NCBI RefSeq assembly: GCF_037023145.1
Contig: NZ_CP146091.1
Span: forward strand, 3,410,001 to 3,474,000
Direction of reading: 5' to 3'
From: Ralstonia sp. RRA
Lineage (GTDB): Bacteria; Pseudomonadota; Gammaproteobacteria; Burkholderiales; Burkholderiaceae
DNA: 64,000 nucleotides
Positions 1-9,863 of the stretch are shown here, piece after piece. Positions within the stretch are counted from its first letter, which is position 1. Each line of letters opens with the position of its first letter. Below the pieces are notes generated by a model. It was not told the origin of the DNA. It searched no databases and saw only the letters and a list, made by a program, of their open reading frames with translations. A program made the position numbers and the translations under genes.

Positions 1-423
1 CACGTCGTAACCCTCGCGCACGAGGTCGACCACGCGGTCGGTCAGGTTGAACGAGCAGCGCACGTCGGGGTTGGCGCGCAGGAAGTCCGGCGCGTGCGGC
101 GCGACGTGCTTGCGGCCGAACGCGGCCGGTGCTGAGACGATCAGGTGACCCGTTGCCTTGTGGCGTCCCTCTGCGACGAGCAGTTCGGCGCGGTCCAGTT
201 CGCCCAGCGCCTTCTTGCACTGCTCCATGAAGACGGCGCCCTGCTCCGTCACCGCAATGCGGCGTGTCGATCGGTGCAGCAGCTTCACCCCCAGCCGTGC
301 CTCCAGCGCGTTGATGCGCCGGCCAATCATCACCGGCGTCACGTCTTGCGTGAGCGCGGCGGCGGCCATGCTGCCGTGTTCCACCACGGCGATGAACGCT
401 TCGATCTGCTTGAGCTTGTCCAT
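1..423 (-). CDS. LysR-family transcriptional regulator (partial, N-terminal part)
   Basis: The gene runs off the left edge; 141 codons are visible from an ATG at 423. The N-terminus (MDKLKQIEAFIAVVEHGS) is a typical LysR winged helix-turn-helix, followed by the recognition-helix region GRRINALEARLGVKLLHRST and the linker into the effector-binding domain (TGHLIVSAPAAFGRKHVAP). The family binds DNA as tetramers and usually controls a divergent neighbour. Here the divergent neighbour is gcl, so control of glyoxylate use is a reasonable inference. The effector-binding domain is mostly missing from the window, so the ligand cannot be guessed. Confidence 0.9.
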   Translation of the reverse strand, partial: MDKLKQIEAFIAVVEHGSMAAAALTQDVTPVMIGRRINALEARLGVKLLHRSTRRIAVTEQGAVFMEQCKKALGELDRAELLVAEGRHKATGHLIVSAPAAFGRKHVAPHAPDFLRANPDVRCSFNLTDRVVDLVREGYDV

Positions 424-769
424 TCCATCATTCCAGTTCGCAATGTCCGACCATTTTATGGAGGATTCCGTACGCGGATTGGTGCTATCCAGCGCATATC
501 ACCTGTGACGAATGACTGAAATGACGGGGAGTGATGTGATCAATGCTTGCGTGAGCTCTCGGATTTTTGCGTTGCACAAAATCACCATGAAACGGCGTAC
601 TTCCGGGCTTCTTTGGCAGTTTTATTGACTCGTGATTGCTGCGGCACAAGAAAATATTCGATACACGGAGTTCGCAATCAACTGACGAAAGCTGCGTTTA
701 TCCATATCGGCATGCGGGAATAGGATCAGCTCAACCCAATTCCCACCTTCCCCTTCCTGGAGACACACC
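424..769. other. Divergent intergenic region LysR / gcl
   Basis: These 346 bp separate the regulator from gcl and must hold both promoters. The stretch is clearly more AT-rich than the flanking genes (for example around 600-680). A TTGACT hexamer at 625-630 is a candidate -35, but no well-spaced -10 follows. I see no gene and no operator that I can support. Confidence 0.5.
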
Positions 770-2545
<1,776 letters not shown>

Positions 2546-2588
2546 AGACGGCGCGCTGTTCCCTCACCGTCCGATAACAGGAGAAACC

Positions 2589-3371
2589 ATGACAAAGCTG
2601 GCAGCCAACCTGACCATGCTCTTCAACGAGCAGGCCTTCCTCGACCGCTTCGAAGCCGCCGCGCGTGCGGGCTTCCGCGGTGTGGAGTTCCTGTTCCCCT
2701 ATGCGTTCCACGCAGACCAGATTGCGGATCGTCTGAACCGCTTCCAGCTCGACCTGGTGCTGCACAACCTGCCGGCCGGCAACTGGGACGGCGGCGAGCG
2801 CGGCATCGCCGTGCTGCCGGATCGCGTGGGTGAGTTTCAGGAAGGCGTGGGCGAGGCGATCAAGTACGCCAAGGTGCTCGGCGTGAAGCAGCTCAACTGC
2901 CTGGTGGGTAGCCGCCCGGAAAGCGTGAGCGAAGACGCTGCACGCAAGACGCTGGTGGAGAACCTGAAGTTTGCGGCGAAGGCGCTGAAGGCCGAGAAGA
3001 TTGATCTGCTGATTGAGCCGATCAACACGTTCGATATTCCGGGCTTCTACCTGAGTCGTACGCAGCAGGCGCTGGACCTGATCAACGACGTGGATGCGTC
3101 CAACCTGTATGTGCAGTACGACATCTATCACATGCAACGGATGGAAGGCGAAGTGGCGAACACGCTCAAGCGCCATCTGGACAAGATCAAGCATGTGCAG
3201 TTGGCGGACAACCCGGGGCGTAATGAGCCGGGGACCGGGGAGATCAATTACCAGTTCCTGTTCCGCTGGCTGGATGAGATTGGCTACAGGGGCTGGGTGG
3301 GTTGCGAGTACAAGCCCAAGGCCGGGACCGTGGAAGGTCTGGGCTGGCGCGCTGCGCATCACGTCGCCTGA
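2589..3371 (+). CDS. hyi: Hydroxypyruvate isomerase
   Basis: This TIM-barrel sugar-isomerase-like protein of 260 aa converts tartronate semialdehyde and hydroxypyruvate into each other. The reading frame is open further upstream, but the ATG at 2589 is preceded by AGGAGAAACC and gives the usual N-terminus MTKLAANLTMLFNE. The metal- and substrate-site regions IEPINTFDIPGFYL, QYDIYHMQRMEG and QLADNPGRNEPGTGEINY are intact, as is the C-terminal GCEYKP. It lies 43 bp after gcl and about 115 bp before glxR, in the usual order of the glycerate pathway. Confidence 0.95.
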   Translation: MTKLAANLTMLFNEQAFLDRFEAAARAGFRGVEFLFPYAFHADQIADRLNRFQLDLVLHNLPAGNWDGGERGIAVLPDRVGEFQEGVGEAIKYAKVLGVKQLNCLVGSRPESVSEDAARKTLVENLKFAAKALKAEKIDLLIEPINTFDIPGFYLSRTQQALDLINDVDASNLYVQYDIYHMQRMEGEVANTLKRHLDKIKHVQLADNPGRNEPGTGEINYQFLFRWLDEIGYRGWVGCEYKPKAGTVEGLGWRAAHHVA

Positions 3372-3486
3372 TTGTCTGTTCGCCTTGACCCGGCGGGTGA
3401 GTTCATCGCTCCCCGGGGGCTAAAGAAGGTGGGCCACCGGCCCGCCTGTCAAACCACCAACATTTAAACCAAGGAGATCCCTCACC

Positions 3487-4398
3487 ATGGCAAACGCACT
3501 CAACCTCGGTTTCATCGGTCTCGGCATCATGGGCGCCCCCATGGCAGGCCACCTGCGCGCCGCCGGCCACACGCTGTTCGTGCACGACGTGAACCCCGCA
3601 CCGGCCGCGCTGGTGGAAGCTGGCGTGACGGTCTGCACGAGCGCCGAGGAAGTCGCCAAGCGTGCCGACATCATCTTCGTCATGGTGCCGGACACCCCGC
3701 ATGTTGAAGCTGTGCTGTTCAGCGAAAAGGGCGTCGCCAAGGCGCTGAAGGATGCAGGCAAGGATGCGGCTGCCGGCAAGATCGTCGTCGACATGAGCTC
3801 GATCTCGCCGATCGCGACGAAGGACTTTGCTGCACGCATCAACAAGACTGGCGCGCAATACCTGGACGCGCCGGTGTCGGGTGGCGAAGTGGGCGCCAAG
3901 GCGGCCTCGCTGACGATCATGGTCGGCGGTGAACAAGCTGCGTTCGACCGCGTGGTTCCGCTGTTCCAACTGATGGGCAAGAACATTACGCTGGTGGGCG
4001 GCAACGGCGATGGCCAGACCACCAAGGTGGCCAACCAGATCATCGTGGCGCTGAACATTCAGGCTGTGTCGGAGGCGCTGCTGTTTGCATCGAAGGCGGG
4101 TGCCGACCCGGCGAAGGTGCGTCAAGCGCTGATGGGTGGTTTCGCCAACTCGCGCATTCTGGAAGTGCATGGCGAACGCATGGTCAAGCGTACGTTTGAT
4201 CCGGGCTTCCGGATCGAACTGCACCAGAAGGATCTGAATCTGGCGCTGCAGGGTGCGAAGGCACTGGGCGTGGCGCTGCCGAACACGGCTACGGCGCAGG
4301 AGCTGTTCAACACCTGTGCTGCCAACGGTCTGGGTAAGCAGGATCACTCGGCGCTGTGCCGGGCGATTGAGATCATGTCGAACCACGACATCGCCTGA
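3487..4398 (+). CDS. glxR: 2-hydroxy-3-oxopropionate (tartronate semialdehyde) reductase
   Basis: This 303-aa NAD(P)H-dependent enzyme reduces tartronate semialdehyde to D-glycerate, the last step of the operon. The dinucleotide-binding motif GLGIMGAPMAGHL is near the N-terminus, the substrate loop DAPVSGGEVGAKAASL follows, and the catalytic lysine is Lys180 in the KVANQ motif. An AAGGAGATCC ribosome site precedes the ATG. The family also holds 3-hydroxyisobutyrate dehydrogenases, but the gcl-hyi neighbourhood and the segment close to GarR/GlxR make the reductase the better call. Confidence 0.94.
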   Translation: MANALNLGFIGLGIMGAPMAGHLRAAGHTLFVHDVNPAPAALVEAGVTVCTSAEEVAKRADIIFVMVPDTPHVEAVLFSEKGVAKALKDAGKDAAAGKIVVDMSSISPIATKDFAARINKTGAQYLDAPVSGGEVGAKAASLTIMVGGEQAAFDRVVPLFQLMGKNITLVGGNGDGQTTKVANQIIVALNIQAVSEALLFASKAGADPAKVRQALMGGFANSRILEVHGERMVKRTFDPGFRIELHQKDLNLALQGAKALGVALPNTATAQELFNTCAANGLGKQDHSALCRAIEIMSNHDIA

Positions 4399-4440
4399 TA
4401 TTGCTTGGTTGCGGGGATGGACTTTGGTTTCTGTGTTGTT

Positions 4441-4647
4441 GGTTCATCCCTTGTTTCATCCCCTGCCGGGGCTGACTCACTTTCTTTGTCTTGCCAAAGA
4501 AAGTAAGCAAAGAAAGGCGCGCCCGAGATGGCGAAAGACTCCTTGAATTTATGTCGCAAGGAGGGGAAGGGAAAAACTCGCTGCGCTCAAACAGTTTCCC
4601 TTCCTTTTTCCTCCTTGCAACAGAAATTCAAGGCGCCATCAAGGGCA
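4441..4647 (+). repeat. Structured intergenic repeat, copy 1a (forward)
   Basis: The outer conserved block holds a perfect 10-bp hairpin, ACTTTCTTTG / CAAAGAAAGT (4479-4504), then a GGCGCGCCC box. A long imperfect palindrome follows: GATGGCG (4527-4533) pairs with CGCCATC (4634-4640), and CCTTGAATTT (4541-4550) with AAATTCAAGG (4624-4633). The apex carries the motif CTCGCTGCGCTCA shared by all full copies. It forms an inverted pair with copy 1b. Small open frames inside it are repeat-derived and not genes. Confidence 0.9.
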
Positions 4648-4772
4648 GGAACGTCAAAGGCCAAACCGTCGAGGCACAACCGCAGTAGTAGTAAGCACAC
4701 GCAGCAAGCAGCAGCAAATCGCAGCAAACAACAAGAGCCACTAGGGCATGCAGACCAACGGTTTGCTTTTCC

Positions 4773-4985
4773 CCTGCCCTAGATGGCGCCTTGAATTTTT
4801 GTAAGCGGGCGGAAAAAAGACGGGAAACTGTCTGAGCGCAGCGAGTTTTTCCCGTCTCCGCCCGGTTACGAAAATTCAAGGAGGGTGTCGCCATCTCGGG
4901 CGCGCCTTTCTTTGCTTACTTTCTTTGGCAAGACAAAGAAAGTGAGTCAGCCCCGGCAGGGGATGAAATGAGGGATGGACCACCC
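4773..4985 (-). repeat. Structured intergenic repeat, copy 1b (reverse)
   Basis: Reverse-orientation partner of copy 1a. GATGGCG (4782-4788) pairs with CGCCATC (4889-4895) around an inner stem-loop with the shared apex TGAGCGCAGCGAG. The outer block with the ACTTTCTTTG hairpin and the CCCCGGCAGGGG end lie at the right side. Its outer border (GGGATGGACCACC) touches the beginning of pyk. The ~125 bp between the two copies (4648-4772) holds no gene that I can support. Confidence 0.9.
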
Positions 4986-5019
4986 AGGTCCAAACAACAA
5001 CCCACCGGAGCAATCCAAA

Positions 5020-6492
5020 GTGCGCCGCTTCCGCAACACCAAAATCCTCGCCACCCTCGGCCCCGCCAGCAGCGACAAAGACACCATCCGCGCCCTCTTC
5101 GACGCCGGCGCGGACGTCTTTCGCCTGAACTTCAGCCACGGCTCGCACGAAGACCACCGCAAGCGCTACGACATCGTGCGCGCAGTCGAAGCCGAGACCG
5201 GCCGCCCCATCGGCATCCTGGCCGACATGCAAGGCCCCAAGCTGCGCATCGGCACCTTCGCCGAAGGCCGCGTCGTGCTCAAGAACGGCGATCGCTTCGT
5301 ACTCGACCGCGACCCGACGCCGGGCGATGTCACCCGCGTGCACCTGCCGCACCCCGAGCTGTACGCGGCCACTGCGCCGGGCCAATCGCTGCTGCTCGAT
5401 GACGGCAAGATCCGTCTGGCTGTGGAAGCCGCCGACCCGACCGCCATCGTCACCCGCGTGGTCGACGGCGGCCCGCTGTCGGACCGCAAGGGCGTGAACG
5501 TGCCCGATGCCGTGATCCCCATCCCCGCCCTCACCGAGAAAGACCTGCGCGACCTCGAGTTCGCCCTGTCGCTGGGTGTGGATTGGATTGCCCTGTCGTT
5601 CGTGCAACGCGCCGAAGACGTGATCGCCGCACGCGAGATCATCGGCGACCGCGCCGGCCTGCTCTCCAAGATCGAGAAACCCGCCGCGCTGTTGCACCTG
5701 GAAGACATCGTGCAGGCCTCCGACGCGCTAATGGTGGCGCGCGGCGACCTGGGCGTGGAGCTGCCGCCCGAGCGCGTGCCCGGCGTGCAGAAGCGCATCC
5801 TGCGAATCGCACGTCAGCACGGCAAGCCGGTGGTCGTGGCCACGCAGATGCTCGAATCGATGATCGAAGCGCCGGTGCCGACGCGTGCAGAAGCGTCTGA
5901 CGTGGCAACGGCTGTGTACGACGGCACCGACGCGGTGATGCTCTCGGCCGAATCGGCCAGCGGCAAGCACCCGGTGGCCGCGGTCAGCATCATGAACCGC
6001 ATCATTGCCGAGACCGAGCGTGACCCGCTGTACCGCAACCTGATCGACGCACAACACCAGGCCCCGCTGCCGACGCGCCAGGACGCCATCTGCGCGGCCC
6101 TGCGCGACGTAACGCATATCCTGGGCGCAGTGGCCACCGTCACCTACACGTCCAGCGGCAAGACCAGCCTGCGCGCTGCACGCGAGCGGCCCCTGGCGCC
6201 CATCGTGAGCATCACGCCGCGCCTGGATACGGCACGCCGTTTGGCGATCACCTGGGGCGTGCACAGCACCGTGAGCGCCGATGTGCATAGCGTGGATGAA
6301 ATGGTGGATGCGGCTTGCCGTGCCGCTGCGCGTGAAGGCTTTGCCGTGTCGGGCGACCAGATCGCCATCACGGCGGGCATGCCGTTTGGTCAGGCAGGGT
6401 CGACCAACCTGCTGCGTCTGGCCGAAGTCTGGCCGCAGACGGTCGCCACCGCGCAAACGGAAACGACTGCGCAGGAACCGGCAACGGCTTAA
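5020..6492 (+). CDS. pyk: Pyruvate kinase
   Basis: Converts phosphoenolpyruvate and ADP to pyruvate and ATP at the end of glycolysis. The GTG at 5020 is chosen as start: GGAG lies 9 nt upstream and the product then begins (M)RRFRNTKILATLGPAS, as in the family (490 aa). An in-frame ATG at 4975 sits inside the border of the repeat and adds 15 residues unlike pyruvate kinase. Active-site segments RLNFSHGS, KIEKPAAL and VARGDLGVELP are present, followed by the C-terminal allosteric domain. It converges with hemN, with 6 bp between the two stop codons. Confidence 0.95.
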   Translation: MRRFRNTKILATLGPASSDKDTIRALFDAGADVFRLNFSHGSHEDHRKRYDIVRAVEAETGRPIGILADMQGPKLRIGTFAEGRVVLKNGDRFVLDRDPTPGDVTRVHLPHPELYAATAPGQSLLLDDGKIRLAVEAADPTAIVTRVVDGGPLSDRKGVNVPDAVIPIPALTEKDLRDLEFALSLGVDWIALSFVQRAEDVIAAREIIGDRAGLLSKIEKPAALLHLEDIVQASDALMVARGDLGVELPPERVPGVQKRILRIARQHGKPVVVATQMLESMIEAPVPTRAEASDVATAVYDGTDAVMLSAESASGKHPVAAVSIMNRIIAETERDPLYRNLIDAQHQAPLPTRQDAICAALRDVTHILGAVATVTYTSSGKTSLRAARERPLAPIVSITPRLDTARRLAITWGVHSTVSADVHSVDEMVDAACRAAAREGFAVSGDQIAITAGMPFGQAGSTNLLRLAEVWPQTVATAQTETTAQEPATA

Positions 6493-6498
6493 GGCCGG

Positions 6499-7983
6499 TC
6501 AGACCACCTTGGAATAGCGCGGAACGAAGGCGACGGGCTTGCCCTGCGCCTCGACCGCGCGCTCGGTGCCAACGGCGCGCAGATGCGCGTCGAACACCAT
6601 CGCGATACGCCGCACCAGCAGCCGCCCTTGCGGCGTGATGAGGATGCGCTCGTCGCCCACCTTCACCAGGTCCGCTTCTTCCAGCGGCGCCAGCGCCTCC
6701 AGTTCATCGGCAAAGGTGCGCTTGAAGTCCAACCCATGCGTCGCGCCAAACGCGCGCATGTCCAGCTCGAACCCGCACATCAGTTCGCCAATCAGCGCAC
6801 GCCGCACGTGGTCGTCCGGCGTGAGCGACAGGCCGCGCAGCACCGGCAGCTCATTGGCGTCGATGCGCGCGTAGTACGCGTCGAGATCCTTTTCGTTTTG
6901 CGCGTACACATCGCCCACGCGGCTGATGGCGGACACGCCAAAGGCCAGCAGGTCGCAATCGGCATGCGTGGAATAGCCTTGGAAATTGCGCTGCAGGCGC
7001 CCTTCGCGCTGCGCAATCGCCAGTGCGTCATCCGGCCGCGCGAAGTGATCCATCCCGATATAGACATAGCCCGCGTCCACCAGACGCTCCACCGTCATCG
7101 CCAACAGGTCGAGCTTCTCGTCGGCGGTGGGCAGCGCGAGCAAGTCGATGCGGCGTTGTGGCTTGAACAGGTGCGGCAGGTGCGCGTAGCTGTAGACGGA
7201 GAGCCGATCCGGCGCCATCTCCAGCACGCGGTCCAATGTCGCGTTGAAGGTGTCGGTCCGTTGATGCGGCAGGCCGTAGATCAGGTCAAAGCTGATCGAT
7301 TCGAAACCGAGGCGGCGCGCGCTATCGACCACGCGGCGCGTGTCTTCCACGCTCTGGATGCGGTGGACGGCGCGCTGCACGTCCGGATCAAAGTCTTGAA
7401 TGCCAAGGCTGGCGCGGTTGAAGCCGAGGTCGGCCAGCACGGACAGCGTGGCGTCGTCGGCATGGCGTGGGTCGAGTTCGACGGAGATTTCCGCGTCGGG
7501 CATCAGATCGAAATGCGCACGCGTGGCGGCCATCACTGCGCGCATCTCATCGTGCGTGAGGAAGGTGGGCGTGCCACCGCCCCAGTGCAGTTGCGTCACG
7601 CGGCGCAGCGGGCCGATGTGGCCGGCCACGAGCGCCATCTCCTGCGCCAGGGCGCGGATGTAGCGCGCACTGCGCGAGTGGTCCTTGGTGATGATCTTGT
7701 TGCAGCCGCAGTAGTAGCAGAGGTTCGCGCAGAACGGCAGATGCATGTACAGCGACAACGGCGCATGCAGCGCTGGCGCAATCGCGGCGCGTCGGTGCAG
7801 TGCGTCGAGATAGTCAGCCTTGTTGAAGCCGGCGTGGAAGCGGTCCGCCGTCGGGTACGACGTGTAGCGCGGGCCGTGCGTGTCAAAGCGCTGTGCCAGC
7901 GCGCGCACCTGCGGTGCAGACCAGCGGAAGGCGACGTCATTGGCGGCAGCATCCTGGGCAGCCGGTTGGGCAAAGGGGAACAT
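6499..7983 (-). CDS. hemN: Oxygen-independent coproporphyrinogen III oxidase
   Basis: This 494-aa radical-SAM enzyme decarboxylates coproporphyrinogen III to protoporphyrinogen IX without oxygen. The cluster motif CxxxCxxC is at Cys85-Cys89-Cys92 with the following Cys94 typical of true HemN, and the SAM-binding [10 protein letters not shown] follows. The length and the N-terminal [12 protein letters not shown] segment match HemN rather than the shorter HemW proteins. An FNR-like dyad lies 57 bp upstream of the start, which fits induction at low oxygen. Confidence 0.96.
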   Translation of the reverse strand: MFPFAQPAAQDAAANDVAFRWSAPQVRALAQRFDTHGPRYTSYPTADRFHAGFNKADYLDALHRRAAIAPALHAPLSLYMHLPFCANLCYYCGCNKIITKDHSRSARYIRALAQEMALVAGHIGPLRRVTQLHWGGGTPTFLTHDEMRAVMAATRAHFDLMPDAEISVELDPRHADDATLSVLADLGFNRASLGIQDFDPDVQRAVHRIQSVEDTRRVVDSARRLGFESISFDLIYGLPHQRTDTFNATLDRVLEMAPDRLSVYSYAHLPHLFKPQRRIDLLALPTADEKLDLLAMTVERLVDAGYVYIGMDHFARPDDALAIAQREGRLQRNFQGYSTHADCDLLAFGVSAISRVGDVYAQNEKDLDAYYARIDANELPVLRGLSLTPDDHVRRALIGELMCGFELDMRAFGATHGLDFKRTFADELEALAPLEEADLVKVGDERILITPQGRLLVRRIAMVFDAHLRAVGTERAVEAQGKPVAFVPRYSKVV

Positions 7984-8039
7984 GGGGCGTGGGGTGCGAG
8001 GGCGATGGTTGATGCTATTCCTGCGCTCCCAGCGGCGCG

Positions 8040-8053
8040 TTGATATGTGTCAA
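8040..8053. promoter_or_regulatory. FNR/ANR-type box upstream of hemN
   Basis: TTGAT-ATGT-GTCAA differs by one base from the FNR consensus TTGAT-N4-ATCAA. It lies between hemN and the divergent binding-protein gene, about 57 bp before the hemN start. FNR-type control of hemN is well known in proteobacteria. That this site acts here is inference. Confidence 0.6.
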
Positions 8054-8217
8054 CGTCGGTCAATGCGGGTTCAAACGTGCCGATCCCTCCATCAGGAGGG
8101 GCTTAACTTCACTGATCTGTCACATTCGGCCGCCTACCATCGACGATTGGCGTGCACCCGCCAGCCAGGCCGGTCACAACAAGAACAACGCGCCGTCGAT
8201 TCGTCTTTGGGGGAAGC

Positions 8218-9333
8218 ATGATGTGGCAGACACTGGCACGCCGCTGCGCGTGCGCATTCGCCTGCGCAACCGCCGTTGTGACGCTGACGGCGCATGCGCA
8301 AGGCAATACCACCTTCGTCGTCGGGCAACTGGTGGAACGCGGTGGCGCCCAGGCCGACTACGCACGCGACTTCATGGCCGGCGCCAAGGTCGCGTTTGAT
8401 GCGGCCAACCTGAGCGGTGGCATCAAGGGCCGGCGCATCAGCCTGATCCGTCGCGAAGTCGAACAGTCCGAAGCGGTGCCGCAAGCCATCGACATGATTG
8501 AGCGCGATCGTGTGGAAGTGCTTTTTGGCGTGAGTGAACGCCTGTTGCCCACGCTGACCGCTTCTCCGGAGATCGCGCGGCGCAATGTGCCGCTGTTGGC
8601 GCCACTCTCGGGCGCCACGTCCACGTCCGACAACGTCTGGTTCATCCGCCCGGACTACGACCACGAAATCATCGCCGCGCACAACCGCCTGCGCCAGTTC
8701 GGCATGCGGCGGATTGCGCTGGTCACCACTGCGGGGTTCGATCCCCAACTCGGTACGCGCCTGCGCAACACGCTGGCAGCCACACCGCCCGCCAAGGGGG
8801 ATGCTGCCGAGGCACTTGATCTCTACACCCTGACGGGCGATCCGGGCGAACTGGCTGCGCGCGTCGCCCCCACCAAGCCGACCGCCATCATTGTCGCGGG
8901 CGATACCCTTGCCTACGCCAGCGTCGGCCGTGCGCTGGCGCAGCACGGGTGGTATGGCTTCCTGGTCGGGCTCTCGTCGGTCAACCCGCAGGTGGCGCGT
9001 GAAATTCTCGGCACCGGTTACAGCGGCGGCATGCTGCTCGCGCAGACCGTGCCCAACCCCGCTGTCGGCAATACCAAGATCACGCGCGAACATATCGCAC
9101 GCATGAAGCAGTTTCTGGATGAGCCACCGTCGGGGGCCACGTTGTCGGGTTATATCGCGGCCACGTATCTGATTCAGGCGATGAATGCAGTGGGTGGCAA
9201 AGCGGCCGGGGCTGAGTTGCGGCGCGCGCTGCAAACGCGTGCGGATGTGGGGGGATTTACCTTGGACTTCACTCGGGGGAATCGGGGGAGTGAGTTTGTG
9301 GATTTGAACTACATCCAAGGGACGGGGAATTAG
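8218..9333 (+). CDS. Periplasmic substrate-binding protein, branched-chain amino-acid ABC type
   Basis: A 371-aa periplasmic binding protein of the Leu/Ile/Val (type I fold) family. The ATG at 8218 is preceded by GGGGGAAGC and gives a clear signal peptide ending in THAQG. The mature part starts TTFVVGQLVERGGAQADYARDF and carries the family's second-lobe segments (GFLVGLSSVNPQVAREIL, YSGGMLLAQTVPNP). No permease or ATPase gene is adjacent, so the transport partner and ligand are unknown. It is divergent from hemN and ends just before a repeat pair. Confidence 0.85.
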   Translation: MMWQTLARRCACAFACATAVVTLTAHAQGNTTFVVGQLVERGGAQADYARDFMAGAKVAFDAANLSGGIKGRRISLIRREVEQSEAVPQAIDMIERDRVEVLFGVSERLLPTLTASPEIARRNVPLLAPLSGATSTSDNVWFIRPDYDHEIIAAHNRLRQFGMRRIALVTTAGFDPQLGTRLRNTLAATPPAKGDAAEALDLYTLTGDPGELAARVAPTKPTAIIVAGDTLAYASVGRALAQHGWYGFLVGLSSVNPQVAREILGTGYSGGMLLAQTVPNPAVGNTKITREHIARMKQFLDEPPSGATLSGYIAATYLIQAMNAVGGKAAGAELRRALQTRADVGGFTLDFTRGNRGSEFVDLNYIQGTGN

Positions 9334-9337
9334 GCGT

Positions 9338-9549
9338 TGGTGGTCTGCCCCCCTTTCGCCCCCTGCCGGGGCCGACTCACTTTCTTTGTCTTGCCAAAGA
9401 AAGTAAGCAAAGAAAGGCGCGCCCGATGCGGCGAAAGACTCCTTGAATTTATGTCGCAAGGAGGGAGAGGAGGCAAACTCGCTGCGCTCAGACAAGCCTC
9501 CTCTCTTTTTCCTCCTTGCAACAGAAATTCAAGGCGCCGCATAGGGCAG
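9338..9549 (+). repeat. Structured intergenic repeat, copy 2a (forward)
   Basis: Same architecture as copy 1a, directly after the binding-protein gene. The basal stem here reads GATGCGGCG on the left and CGCCGCAT on the right, where copy 1a has GATGGCG/CGCCATC. Both sides have therefore changed together. The apex CTCGCTGCGCTCAGACA is kept. Confidence 0.9.
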
Positions 9550-9598
9550 GGAAAGTCAAAGGCAGAAGCCAAACCATCTAGGCGCCAGCCCAAACGAC

Positions 9599-9634
9599 AA
9601 GGCCAACCTCGCGACGGGTTGGCCTTTTTCTTTT
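9599..9634 (+). terminator. Rho-independent terminator
   Basis: AAGGCCAACC and GGGTTGGCCTT pair across a short CG-rich loop and are followed by TTTCTTTT. It lies between repeat copies 2a and 2b and would end the transcript of the upstream binding-protein gene. Confidence 0.75.
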
Positions 9635-9639
9635 GACGT

Positions 9640-9853
9640 TAGGCCCTTGATGGCGCCTTGAATTTTCGTAAGCGGGCGGAAAAAAGATGGGGAACTGTTT
9701 GAGCGCAGCGAGTTTTCCCCATCTCCGCCCGGTTATGAAGATTCAAGGAATGGGTCGCCATCTCGGGCGCGCCTTTCTTTTGCTTACTTTTCTTTGGCAA
9801 GACAAAGAAAAGTGAGTCAGCCCCGGCAGGGGATGAAACAAGGGATGGACCAA
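9640..9853 (-). repeat. Structured intergenic repeat, copy 2b (reverse)
   Basis: Reverse partner of copy 2a, with the same outer block (one extra T in each arm of the TTTCTTT hairpin, again on both sides). The inner stem reads CCTTGAATTTTCGTAA against TTATGAAGATTCAAGG, and GATGGCG pairs with CGCCATC. Its outer end lies 10 bp from the stop codon of the helicase gene. Confidence 0.9.
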
Positions 9854-9863
9854 AAACAAAAAA

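Noticed and set aside
625..660. Possible sigma-70 promoter before gcl
   Set aside because: TTGACT is present, but no TATAAT-like hexamer is found at 16-18 bp, so it was not listed as a promoter.
4491..4688. Small open frames inside the repeats (products with KVSKERRAR-like starts)
   Set aside because: The same residues recur wherever the repeat occurs and follow the hairpin block, with no ribosome site. They are translations of the repeat.
8152..8217. Upstream extension of the binding-protein gene with a TTRRRF segment resembling a Tat signal
   Set aside because: The ATG at 8218 has a better ribosome site and gives a complete Sec-type signal peptide. No Tat hydrophobic region follows the arginines in the right spacing.
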